Source: Helopsaltes ochotensis
Taxonomy: Eukaryota > Chordata > Aves > Passeriformes > Locustellidae
Direction: 5' to 3'
Length of the DNA stretch: 64,000 nucleotides
Assembly (NCBI GenBank): GCA_013400155.1
Contig: VXBM01000240.1
Span: forward strand, 398,741 to 462,740
A model generated the notes under the pieces. It ran no database searches. It was not told the DNA's origin and worked only from the letters and a program-made list of their open reading frames with translations. The translations under genes were made by a program, and so were the position numbers. Positions 1 to 12,800 of the stretch are shown in pieces (the stretch's first letter is position 1; each line of letters begins with the position of its first letter).

Positions 1-652
1 TCCTTGCAGGAGCCATGTGTTACACTAAGATCCTTGCTCCTCTTCTTTAGCAAAAGGGCTCAAACCTATAGTTCCCTAACTATATCCAGCTCGTGGGTCA
101 CTGGCTTCTTCTAAAGGGTCCAGATAACCTCTAACAGAACAAGGTGCCCTGTCCAGTCCTCCATGTATTTTGACACAGATATGGAATCTAAAGGCTTAGG
201 TGGATGATCTCTTCCAGATTTGTCATGAATTGGTACTATCAGGTATTTACTTCTGCCCTGCAGAACAGAAATCCCCTTCTTTCCCAGAGGTGACACAAAG
301 GATATGTGAGCACTCCCCATCCACTCCAGGACAAAGTCACTTTGCTTAGTTTAACTTACTCATGGAGGAGGTTTGCATTAATCTTTCGGAAATTACTCTG
401 ATGTCCTCTTGAGACTAGAGAGTACTTAAACAGTTCCTTGTACTGGAAACAATGGCTTCAAAAAGGTTGGAAATAAGTACAGCTGAGAAGTGCAGCTGTT
501 TTTGATGTGATTGCATGGCTGTGGCAAGGAAGTGCCATTTTCCAGACTCTAAAATGCATGTAAGCACCCTTTTAAAATAAAACCTACTACAACATCAAAA
601 AAAGAGTTTTGGGGTTTTTTTTTAGCTTTCATTCAAAATCCACAGCACCTAC
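1..652 (-). other. LAMB4 intron, window edge
   Basis: Intron following the last visible LAMB4 exon. I see no further laminin exon and no repeat I can name here. Confidence 0.7.
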
Positions 653-858
653 CTTTTCATTCAAGGTTTGGATGTCAGGGCTTTTGATCATTCTGAGCTG
701 TTGCTGGACATGGCCCACGTTTAAGACCTGATGGTCCAACATAGCGAGTGTGTTGTTCCTGGTGTACTCTGAGTGTCTAACAACAGGGGTTGTCCCCCTG
801 GTCTTCTGTTCTGCCAGCAATGATACTTCAGAGTGCTTCCTAATGTTGCTGACGGCCT
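653..858 (-). CDS. LAMB4: LAMB4 coding exon 27: coiled coil, last exon in window
   Basis: Encodes AVSNIRKHSEVSLLAEQ, EYTRNNTLAMLD and LRMIKSPDIQTLNEK, just before the cysteine-rich interruption of the beta coiled coil. Acceptor cctattctgttggcacag is in the phase left by the previous exon (1). Donor gtaggt. 206 nt. The stop codon and the rest of the coiled coil lie beyond position 1. Confidence 0.92.
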
Positions 859-3800
859 CTGTGCCAACAGAATAGGGTTTAGTACCAACTACATTTGGTT
901 GCATTCAGTTTGTGCGTTTACTTGAATTCTGGACAATTGCTGAGTGACAAGCAATTCACTGGTGTTTGATTTGGGACAGTGGGTCAGGACAGGAACTGTC
1001 ATTTCCTCAGCCAAGCTTTTTTGTCCTTTAATTGTCCAGCTGTGAAATAGAAATAGTTATTGATGCTCATAAAACCTGCTAAACTAGATGAATATATGGT
1101 GGATCCTATCTCATCCATAGGGTGCCAAGGTGTTTGAGAAGGCAACAGAATAGACAAAAGTATGAAGGAAATCCGATTATTGACACTAACTGCTAGTGAT
1201 CTGCATTCATCAGTAGCTAGCTCATGCATTGCTGCCGTTGTTGATTGGATAAAAGCTCCTGACATTTCTTATGTTTTAGGCTGGAAAACTGTTTCTGCCA
1301 GTTGTCATGAAATGATCAGCTCCTTGATTGTGGGTGAGGAAAGTATCTGTCCTTTCTGTTCAGCATAACACCCAAGAGTTAAGCAGTCTGCTAGACTGAG
1401 ACCAAAATTGACATTACAAATGGGAATGTATGAGGGCTTTTTTGTCTCTGGAAAATCCAGTTTCAGGACTGAAGCATTTAAAAAAAAGCACTTCCACAAT
1501 AAGCTCATAGGCCAGGCAAAAAATGCTTTCCAGCAAGTCTTGTTTGCTTAGTGAAAGCTTTTCCTTAAGTAGGCTCAAAAGGGTTGGAGAACACTACATT
1601 TTTTGTGGATTTGATTCATGATGAGAAAATTATTCAGGCCCTTTGCAGTACACATAATTTAAAGCTGTTACTGCTGCTGTTGAGGTTTCCCAGGTCTCCA
1701 GAGAGCCCAGATTTCTCCCCACATTCCTAGGCAGAAATATGTCCAGAGCCAGAATTGATGTGAAAGTGAAAATGCTTTAGAGGTCTCTGACTACCATCTC
1801 TATGCTAGCAACTAACTCAGTTACTAGTTGAAGTCAAAGACAAGACACTCAAGTCCTGTGTGCTTTGATTGAAGCTCCAAAGCCCTTGACTGTGCTTTGA
1901 TTGAAGCTGAACAATGTTTAGTTATCATGTGGAACCAGGGCTATTTATTTATCTTATAATTCTTGGAAACAATATACAGTTTAAAGTTAGCTCTTAATAC
2001 AAAATACCTGGCAAGAGACTGCAGTAACTCCTCATCTAAGCCAGAGACTTTTTATGTGCAACAATTCCATTGCAGGAACATTTCACAGTGGTTCAGCTCT
2101 CCATTAAGTGGCCTAAATGCATTTTCTACATTTGGTTTTTGATGGAGCTGTAGAGATTCCATGTTTCTTTACAGTAAACATGGTGTCTTAGCCCAGGCTT
2201 GATTTACAGCCTAGGAAAGTTTCTCTCAGTGCATTACTGCACCTCAGCTGCAAAGCCAGGGGCCAGTGCTGGAAAGCCTTAATTTAATGAGATCTCGTAG
2301 ACTGCAAACATTCTTTTAAAGACACTTGTGTCTTGGATTTTCCAACGGTTTTAATTTATCATTAGATATTGATGTTTCCAGGTCATCTAGCTGATTGTAT
2401 GCCTGTGAGGAAAACTGACTCCTGATCCTCTGCAAAGAGACATAGGCAGGAGCTCATTCTCCGTGTGTGTCTAGGGCACAAGTGCCAGATGTGCCCCAGA
2501 AGATGTGTGGCCATATCCTGCTCTACCCCAGCAAAAGGGAGAGGAAAAAGCAGACAGAGCCATATATATATATGCTGCTGGTCCAAAAGGAAGATGGAGT
2601 GAGGAGCCAGTCTCTCTCCTGGGTATCAGAAAAGCTGGTTATCTTGAGAGAAATGTTATTTTTGTGCTACTAGATGCTTGGTAGCAGAACCAATGAATAT
2701 TTGTGGCCTTGATAGGAAATTCATCTTAAATTCAAGGTCTTTCCCTCCCGAGACTCCCATGTGCTTTTTATAGGGCGGTTTATCTGTCTCCAGAGGCCAA
2801 AAGATGAAGTGGGTTTGGAATGTGACCAGAGAGCACCATGGATGCTTCAGCTCTGCATCCACTGACCTCCCTGGGATTTATTGTTTCTTTGTCTTTCTGC
2901 CTTTCTCAGTGTGTGCAATGCTCAGTTGAATTGGGAAGTGGAGCCTGGGAGAGCTGTACTGGCTGCTTGCAGAGGGACCTGAGCTGAGGAGCTGCCCCAG
3001 GGGGCTGCCAAGTACAACAGGGCACGGGAGCCCTAAATCTTAGTTAATCCCTCTTTTCCCCTCTTCAATTCCCTCTACATTGCATTTTATTGACTTTCCC
3101 CTTTTTTTTTTTTTTTAACAAACAAACAAACTTGCCTGGGCTAAGTTTCTCTTGCCTAAATGAAACACAAAGGAACTGTAAGTGGGAATGCATTGCTTGT
3201 AGCTTGTGTTTTCTGTGGTGAGCACCCTATCTTCTGGGAGTTCATATCGTGTCAGCCATCTCTTTTGAGAGGATTCTGCTGACCATTTCCTGTCATTGTG
3301 GGTGGTCTAGCATCTGTTCAAGATCCCTGCCTGATACATCCCCATTTTTCTCCAGAAACCAGTGTGGGACATCATCATTACAGCTATTAGCAGCTGATGG
3401 AGACTATACTTAGCCCAAGCACAGAGGATGTGATTCTTTCAAAAATGCCAAGGAGCTCAGTTGTGCTTTCACATTTTTTGATGATGGAGAGCTACTTCTC
3501 TCCCACATGAAGTCAAGTATTTTCCCATGAGAACACTAAGAAGCTGCACTATGACACTATGCTTTAATTAAACAAACCATTCCTGTACAAGATTCTTTAA
3601 GTATTCCTATGAGCAAGAGGAGTCAGACATAGAGGGGAGGATCCTTTGCTGTTCTATTGCATGTGACTCTGTACTATGAAACTGTGCTTCTTTTATATCC
3701 TGATGTAAACATTTGGATTTATGAAACTTCTGACTGACGTGACCCTGGCACATGCATCTAAAATTTGGAATGCTAGAAATCAGAGCATTTTAAGCTAAAA

Positions 3801-6800
3801 GAGAATTTGGAAAGTCGGTATAAAATGTTATTATACCGAAAGTGTCAGCATTTTTGTGCTACCATAGGAAGCTAAAATCTAGTGATCTTTGAAATATTGT
3901 ATGGTTTAATGATGAGAAAGCATCCCAAAATTTCAGGAAAATTGCCCACCCATTTTAATTCATTGCTGGCTTACCTCTGAATTTCAAGTACTGAAAACTT
4001 TGATACAGATGTATTTTCTGTTGTAGAAGTTCAAACACTAGGTCAGCTTCTTCTCCAATATCTTCTATGTTCTTGTCAAGGTCAGGAAACTCAAAGGGCA
4101 AACTGTGAAGGGGATCCATCTGTGCAACTTTTTGTCTGAAGGGGAAAAGACAGTTATGTAGAAGTCAACCAGATTGTTCTTAAACTAGAACTGAGTTACA
4201 CAATATTTTAGAGGGCAAGAGATACATTTATCAATAAGCAGAAACATTTAATTGTGTGGCTTATTTAGAAAACCCTTAGTATGAACTGGAAAATTCCAGC
4301 ATTTAAGTATATGGCTGTATGAGTTAGGCATATATTAAGGATTATTTTGTTCACAGATCTATTGAAAACAGTGGCTTAGTAGACCAGCATCTGTGTGCTG
4401 ATCAGAAGTGGGACTTGATATGTAGGGATGACTGGTGGAGTCTGGGGAAGACAGTTTCTTAGATAAGGGATTTTTTTCAGGAGCAACCTAGCCCTTACTG
4501 AAGGTAGCTCTGAAAATCCCTGATGCCTGAAAGGGCCTCCAGTGAAAGGACAGGATGTCTCAAAATGTGTTCAGTTTCAGAAATGGCATCTTCAAAGGCT
4601 TTGAAGCGCATGTCACAGCTGGGCATTCGTCCTCCTTTATCTTCCAGCTTTGCTGCAAACCTCATTAACCCCTTCACAGTCTGAGCAAGAGCAGCAACTT
4701 CAGTGTCCCACTGATCAAAACAAAGATGACACTGACGGCAGGAGGGAAAGTCCTTCTCAAAGCCGCGGCCGCACTGGTCACAGAGCCGGCCGGTGACACC
4801 AGCACGGCAGATACACGCGCCGGTGGCTTTGTCACACGCGGGCAGGCGGGTCCCCTCCAGGTTACACTCACACGCTGCAAGAAAGGAACAGCAGTTTACA
4901 TTCAGTTGTTCCTTTCCTGTGGGACTACTGCATGAAAAAGGCACATTTCAAGATAATAAAAGCAAACCAGTGTTTGAGTTGGAGCAAGGTGGAGTGCACA
5001 GTAGTGACTCTTCTTCATCTCTGACTTCCATCTTAACCATTGAAATAACAATATAGATAAATAATATAAACACTTGTCCATCTCATACACACAAACATTT
5101 GAAAGGCTCTTTCTCTACATGTATGCCCTGTCTCCCCTGTGAATATAAAAGGTAAGCATTTATGTCGAGGCAGTTTCTAATCCAGTTGTCCCACTTAATA
5201 GTACTTACAAACACAATGCATCTGGGGATTGCCGAAGTAGTTTTCCTCACATTCATTACAGCATCTTCCGCTGTAACCTGGCTTACATGGACACTGGCCT
5301 GTAAGCTGTAAAGACAGATAGGATTGAATAACTTCTAGCAGAGGCATAGAGCTGGATATACATTATTTCAGCTGTACAAGGACTGCAGCAACACTGCTTG
5401 CCCACAGTCTTTGAACACCATGGCTTACACAGTATTGGCCCAACTTTCCTGTCTTCTTCCTGAAGGTCCTGAAAACAAAATGCACTCTGAGAAATGGCTT
5501 AACTTTACTAATATCAGAGATTTTGTATGATCCAGTCTACTGATATGGTTTGAGAACTCATCCCCTGACTATGATCTGAGAGGATTCTTTTCCTTTCCAA
5601 AACAGACTTATTTTTTATTTTTGTGGGATCTAAGTAATCATCTTAACATTTCAACTTTAAACTACATAATATATCAATTGTAGCTGAAAACCTTGAGGGT
5701 ATGTTATGCACATTGCCCTAGAAAAATTATTTTGTATTTCAGCTACTAAATTAAACTCCAGGGAATTACAACTTTGATAACTGCTAGTAGTTCTTTGAGG
5801 TCAAGAACTATATTTGCTATTAAAAAAAAAATCTACTGAATAAACTGGAATAAACAGAGAGCATAATGAAAGAAAAATGTGCAAATATATCAGCAAGACT
5901 TTAGGATAAGCTCCTAGTACTCTGAAGTCAATTGCAAAATTGCTGTTGACTCCATGAGACCACAATTTCACTTCTCTATTCTGAAATGCTGCTTAATTTT
6001 TTCTACATTTTAGCCTAAAATGTGCACAGGAATTAAAGATGAGAAAAGGTACTCTAGGAGTATGATAGATGAGGAATGATTAATGTAATGGCCACAGCTG
6101 CTACTTTATGAAAATAAACACTTTTAAAATACTCATAAGACTCTTGAGTCCAAGCTTGGATTTCCTTCTTCCCTATATGCATATTTATGAGGCATTTTTT
6201 TCCTGTGACATCTTTTTATGAAGTATTTCTAAGATTCACTTGACAAAGAAACAACATGCTAAGAGAAATTGCTGACCAAAATGCAAAGCCATATTATCAG
6301 AACAACACTTTTGATTTAATGACTCACAGTGTGATTGCACCTACTACAAACTTACAAAGAATTTTTTGTTTTCAAGGAATATGACAAAAAAGCAATCCTC
6401 ATTTATAAGAGGGTCTCCACTTTGCCATGTCAAAACACCAGCACCCTGGTTCCTGGAAAGCAGAGTAATTTCCTTGCCTGGTTGCATTGGTTGCTTTGGG
6501 AGTTTTTTGGATCACAGTCGCAGGTCTGACATCCTTTCCCACTAGCCAGGTCCCAGTAGCCAGAGGCACACTGGTCACACGTGGCACCCAGCACATTGGG
6601 CAGGCAGGGACAAGCTCCTGTGGCTGGGTCACACAGACAGGCTGCATTCCCCCCTGGGCACATGGCAGGGTGAACACCTGCAAGATTGCACATGCAGCCT
6701 GGAAAAAGAAGGACAATTACTACAGCAGACAGTAATACAGACAGCTGATGGATACACCAGAGATGGATATAAAGCACACACTGTAGGTTTACTTTTAGTG

Positions 6801-9800
6801 ACTTTGAACATGTTTAATCTCATACACATTACCTGTCTTTCTGTAATAACTTATATATAGCTTTGAGAAAACTTACTGTGAATGTTCAACACTTTTAATA
6901 CAGGCACAAAAAAATGAAGGCTCAGTGAATTTTGAATCTTATTAGAATGCAATGTTAAATATGTTGGGTAAGGATAAGTTGATTTACAGTAGGCATTATC
7001 CAGCGTGGGAATCCCCTAAGCCAAGTAAGATAAGAATCCTTCCTTGTGAGGAGCCAAAAGTTCTTGCTTAAGAATTTCTAACAGACATCTTCCAAGAATG
7101 AACGAGGGATGGGCTTGGACTGTATTTTAGAGATTCCCAGAAAAAAACGTTTCTTGACTACATGTAAAATTAACTTGTCCATAGAAATTAAATCCTCAAT
7201 CAGGCCCATCTGTGAAAGTGAGTATAGAGAAAAATGTGGAAGATTTCCTTGCTTTTCCTTACACTCCTACTCTTCTGTTCAAAGCTCTGAGTTACTGATG
7301 TGTCCTCACAGAATATATTAAATTGCCTGAATGTTCTCACTCTAGCCACTTAATGAAAACAACTGGTAAGGCAGGAAGTTCAGCAAGGGATCATGTGAGC
7401 TCTAACTGAGCTTAGTTGGCATCAGCCAGCAACATGGATAAAGAATTATCACTGATTCTTTACTTTTGATTCCTTCCTGAATAAGCTGAATGCACATTTA
7501 GTTTTCTAACAGAGAGTGCTGCTTTCATTTCACAAATGATTATTTCCTAGGAGTGATATTCATTAGGAGATTTAGTGAGACTTGGATGACAAAGAATTTG
7601 AGAGATAGCATGTTAAGTTAGTTGTATCACTGATATATTTGTATTTAGTAAATAGAGAAATATATTTGTGACTGTTATATTTTTCTCTATTTATCTGTTT
7701 TAGTTTTATCTTCCCTCCAAGACCTAGCCTTTCCCTACAGCCTATTTTTTAAAAACATTTTCTTGCTAGTAAAACACAGTTGCAGTGCTGTTACTTACTT
7801 TGACAGCTTTGATTGAGGGCTGAGCCAAAATAACCTGGTTTGCAGAACTGGCAGTTTGCTCCGTGGGTGTTGTATAAACACTTGGTGCATTCCCCCGTGA
7901 CCCTGTTACAGGAGTCTGGGTCTGTCAAATCGATGTTGTTATTGCAGGGACAGGGTGCACAGTCAAGCCCAGGGCTGCTGGGGTTTTTGTAGAACCCACT
8001 AGGACACTCATCACACTGATTGCCTGTCAGAGGAAGGCAAAAATATTGCTGGCTATGGGAATTCAAGTGAAACATGTAATTTCCTGTAATATTATGAAAA
8101 GATTCAGACTGTCTATTCAAACACACATTTCAATGGAAAACATCCACCTGTTTGAGACCATTGCCCTTTAATCCTCTGATCATTTTAAATTATATCTTCC
8201 CCACTGAAATCTGCTGGAAATATGCCCTCCTCATCCTGAGCTGTTTATACCAAGGAAGTCCTTTCAATAAGAGCAAATAGGTGCCCCATCATACGGCACC
8301 TCCAAACTTCTTTTTCCATCAAAGTCCATTCAATGGCAATAGTCAGGGCTAGCCACATTTGCAGGATTTTCCTTGGCCCTTCACTCCAACAGCAGCATTG
8401 GAGGGTGGGGGGTACCCAGGAGGTCAGATGAACTCTGATGCTCTGTCCTTGCTTGCTGGCATTACAACTATTTCTGCATTTCGTCTCAATGCCTGCCCTG
8501 ATTTGGGTGCTACCTCTGCATCTCAGAAACCGTTCTGGGCAGACTGGTGTTTCTGGAACCACATCTACTGGTTCATCCTCAGCCAAGGACTCTGCTCCTG
8601 CACTGTGCTCCTCAGGACCCAGAGCCCTTCTCAATCTCTGAGAAACTGAGACTACTGCTACGAAGGTGACCAATAGTCTTGCTGGAAAAGAGCAGGGGCA
8701 ATAAAGTCCAAAACTAAGGAGTGCAGTGATTTTTGAGGACAGAAGTCCCCTGGGTGAGCACCAAAATTAATCATTTTGGCCCTACAGCAATTACTTAAGC
8801 AAAATCACTCTTGACTTATAAAAGAACTTTGCCTAAGTAAAGATGACAGCATTGGTTTAATTTTCAGCAGTGTTTCCCATTAAGCTTTGCTTCCAGCAGA
8901 GGAGCTCTTTCTAATGCCCAAGGCAAGGGAAATATCTTCAGCTTTCCCTTCAGGAATTCAACCTTAGTCAACAAGATCTTAAGAAATGAGGAATCAGTTT
9001 GCTGCAAAAATATCTGCATTTGAGACAGCTGAGAATAGAAATCCCATTTCTAAAGTGACCATTTGAACCATGAAGCAGTCACTTTAAGGCATAATGTCAA
9101 AGAGTTTCCTCTATGTGGGGAAAGGCTTTCTCTGATTAGGAAATCTTATCAGCTCTTTTTGATGCCTTAATCATTCCCATTTGGGCTTGCAATGCTTCTT
9201 TTTCAGAGGTAACAAGCAATTGCAGTTCTTCCCCCCTCTCACCACCAGATTAATGTAATGCCCCTGAAAAGGAGGAGATTTCCAGAGAGTGATATCAGAA
9301 TAATGACTTCTCTGTATCCACATAGGTGAATCCCTTTTTAAAGTACTAACTGCACAATTCCCATTCCTCCTAGTCAGAATTTACCCACATAATTTCAGTG
9401 CTAACTCTTCTTAGCTGTTTTATTAACACTACTTCATTGTAATTTCTGAACATGTGACAGGTGGAGATTGATAATTTTTTTCTCTTACATTAATTATAGT
9501 AGTATCAAAACCAATCCTTATTTTGCTTCATACCTGAATATCCCTCGAGACAATTACAGACAAGCTGTGCAGACTGGGAGTCCTGGTAACAGGAATGTGC
9601 AAAATACCTATTGCTTGTAGGTGTCCCTGGGCACATGCACGGGTGGCAGGGTTCTCCATCCAGAGGGTTTCCATAATAGCCATCCATGCACCTGCCAAAG
9701 CAGTCAACACAAACAGGACAAATTGTCAAGTGCTTCATGTAGGTGAATCAATCTATATGTATATATTGAAATTAGTATTCCAGATCATTGTAATGCTATC

Positions 9801-12800
9801 AACTGGTAGAGATATATCAAACTTCAAAGGTGTTCTAAAATAGAAAATCAGAGCTGCATTCTCAAATTCTGAAGAAAAAAAAAAAAGACATATGCGTCGC
9901 CCTGATTTCCAGCCTTCTGACGTGTTTTCATTTCTGTAACAGAGTTCTCACACTTTCAAGTGTCAACAAATGGCTTGTTTTTCTATTTTCATGGAGGAGG
10001 AGAGAGTTGATGGACTGTTGGTCTGACCAGTGTGTTGGAGAGGTGGCAGCTTCACCCTCCAATCCACTGTCACCTTTGGAATTCTATAAAATCGAAAATG
10101 TAAATAAAGGTTCCCCCTTCTTTTCCGGCATGACTCAGCGTGTAAGTGCAGTTCTTTCCTGTCTTCTATCTCCACACATATGTTTTCTTTTCAAGAAATA
10201 TTTGTGAAGATTTTCACCTACTCTGGAACAATTTTAATCTAAATGATTATGATATAGCATATCACACGTGCTCTGCATAGGCAGCTAAAATATATATTAA
10301 AATTCTGTGCATTTACCTATTAGCACATGTATTCATCTATTTCCAGACACACATACAGAGTGGTTGGTGTGACAATAAAAAGTGCTGGCACAGGTAAAAA
10401 AAACAATGATTCCTTAAGAGTACTCAGAGAATACTGCATATTTTAGATGAACATATGTATTGAGCCATGCTCTGACAGGTTCTGCAAACCTGGGGTAGTG
10501 GCTCTTTTGAGGTGCTGGTGGCTGAGCTGTTACCTGAGCTGGTGGGGGCTTTCGGGGCTCCCTGGTGGTTCAGCCACCCTGCCCACCACCACTGCCTCTG
10601 CTTCCCAACCCCCCTTAGTCCTGCAGCTGCGGCAACAGCAACGCAGAGGCTTCTGAATCATCCTCAGTCTTTGATCTGCTTTACTATGGCAAGTGGGAAC
10701 ACAGCTCTCCATATATAAACAGATAAGGCTAAAAGACTTGGCTGTCTGATTATCCTCCCCCTGGGGTCTGGAGATCCTGCAAAGCCACAGGGCAAGAAGG
10801 GCAAGAAGTGTTTCAGTCTTCCATTTTTAATCAGCTTGCCATCTACGAGTAGAGCAGCCAAAGACTGTACTGTCTAAAAGCACTGCCAGAAAAGCTTAAC
10901 AGGTTCATGAGGAGATCCTCCTAAGAATGAATGATAAGTTTGGCCAAACCAAACTAAATAAACTTAATTTCGATGTCCATGTTGAACTGCATTACTGCTG
11001 CCAGTGTACAAAATAAAATAGAGGAGCAGTAGAAGAGTGGAGCAGTGGAGCAGTGAAGCACTGAAGCAGTGGAGCAGTGGAGCAGTGGAGCAGTGGAGCA
11101 GTGGAGCAGTGGAGCAGTGGAGCAGTGAAGCAGTGGAGCAGTGGAGCAGTGGAATGGAGCTGGAACATGTGGGAAAAGTCATTTGGTGATGATAAGGAAC
11201 TAATATGACCACAAAGCAGGCACGTTTTCTTAGTAAACTCATTAGAGGTAATTGTAGGTATTAAAATGAGTACTCAGTACACTATTCAGCCTCTTGGCTA
11301 GCCTCATGCTGAATTTCAAATTTGAAAGCTGGCAATTTGGAACCTGGCAGGAGTCAGTTTATCCCACACACAGTGTTTTGTGCATGTCTCCATGCACATG
11401 GTGCCATGGTATCCGTGTCTCAAATGCCTTCTTGCAGGTAGCCTTCTGCAACGCTGGGTGCATGCCCTGCCTGCCATCCACTCACAGGCATTGCATGCAC
11501 ATTCCCATTTGCCAAAAAAAGAGGTACTTGACATTCAGCAGGCTCAGTTTCATCCTGGTTTAAGTAGGTTTCCTATTAAGGTCATTGATGCATTAGTAGG
11601 CCCCCAGCTACACAGTCATTTTGGACACCACCAGTGCCTGGTGGAGCTTTGCAGCACTGCCCATCAACTGACCTTTCACAGTGACTTCCAGTGGTAAACC
11701 CGCGGCAGTTGAGGCACTCTCCGGTCAGAGGGTGGCACAGCTCTGCGTGGCCATTACAGGGGCAGGGGCGGCAGTGGGGAAACCCAAAGTACCCAGCCAG
11801 GCAGCGGCTGCAGCGCTGGCCATCCACCTCCCGGCGGCAGGGGCACTGCCCCGTCACCTGGTCGCACAGCGTGCTCAGCGAGCCTTGCGGGTGGCACTCG
11901 CACGCTGGAAAACACCGAAAGCAAAGCTGTGTCCTTAAAGCATTCTTGCCAACCCATCTTGTCACTGATGCTGCTCAAAGGCAGCAGGGATGGAAAACTT
12001 GTTCCTCGTGGAAACATTTTTTAATATTGCTTCACACATAATCTTTTCACACAAACGTTTGAATACAAACATATTCAAAGCCCTAAAACTCGGGGTATGT
12101 GTGAAGAGCCAGCTAGTGGTAGCGGTTGTAGTGCTGGCTGCAAGGCACTCACCGTAGCAGCCATGGAAGCCGAAGCCATAGCTGCCTGCAGAGCAGGTGT
12201 CACAGCAGCGTCCCACGACGTTGGCTTTGCACTGACACTGGCCACCCAGTTTACTACAGCTGGCATTGAGCGACCCTTGGGGATTGCACTTACATGCTGG
12301 CAAGGGGAAAGAAAATCAAAATTGGTTGGGTTGTCAAGGAGTTTTACTGCTCTCATCAGCTTGCAGGTTTCACACTTTGAAATAGGTAGAAAAGAGCTTG
12401 ATTATTCTTCTCAGGGGTTCACTAACCTGATGATGGCCATAGTTTACATCATTGGATGGTGTAGCATCAATGGTGATGGTATATCAGACACCAGCACAAG
12501 TCTTGGTGTTGCAATTGCCACATTCAAAGCACTGCCTTCAGCATGCATTTGGGGTAGGACAGAAAGGGTGCAGCAAAGTGTAGATCCAAACAGAGACATC
12601 CTGAGGTCTAGAAAGTTTTGCTATAAATCTGCACCTAGCCGGAGCATAATCTGCAAGCTGTATTTAGTCTGTATCTGTGTACTGTTTGTTCCCTTCTGGA
12701 CATCTTGGACTAACTTGTTGAGTGAAGATGCTCTACAAACCCACAGAGGATGTTTGCCCAGGATGCTCTGGAAAGCACTAGAAAACCAAAGTGCCACATT

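Larger units (their letters stand above)
859..9533 (-). other. LAMB4 introns between coding exons 21 and 27
   Basis: Apart from the exons listed separately, this stretch is AT-rich intron. The largest piece is 859-3974, which holds a short direct repeat (gtgctttgattgaagct twice near 1859-1910) and a T-run followed by (aaac)n at about 3100-3131. I recognise no transposon, RNA gene or second coding gene. Confidence 0.6.

Noticed and set aside
8245..8673. A 142-codon minus-strand frame between LAMB4 exons
   Set aside because: No laminin-like cysteine pattern, no compatible splice sites, and the flanking exons already join in phase without it.
10964..11242. Frame encoding repeated LLHCSTAP on the minus strand
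   Set aside because: It is the translation of the 8-bp minisatellite.
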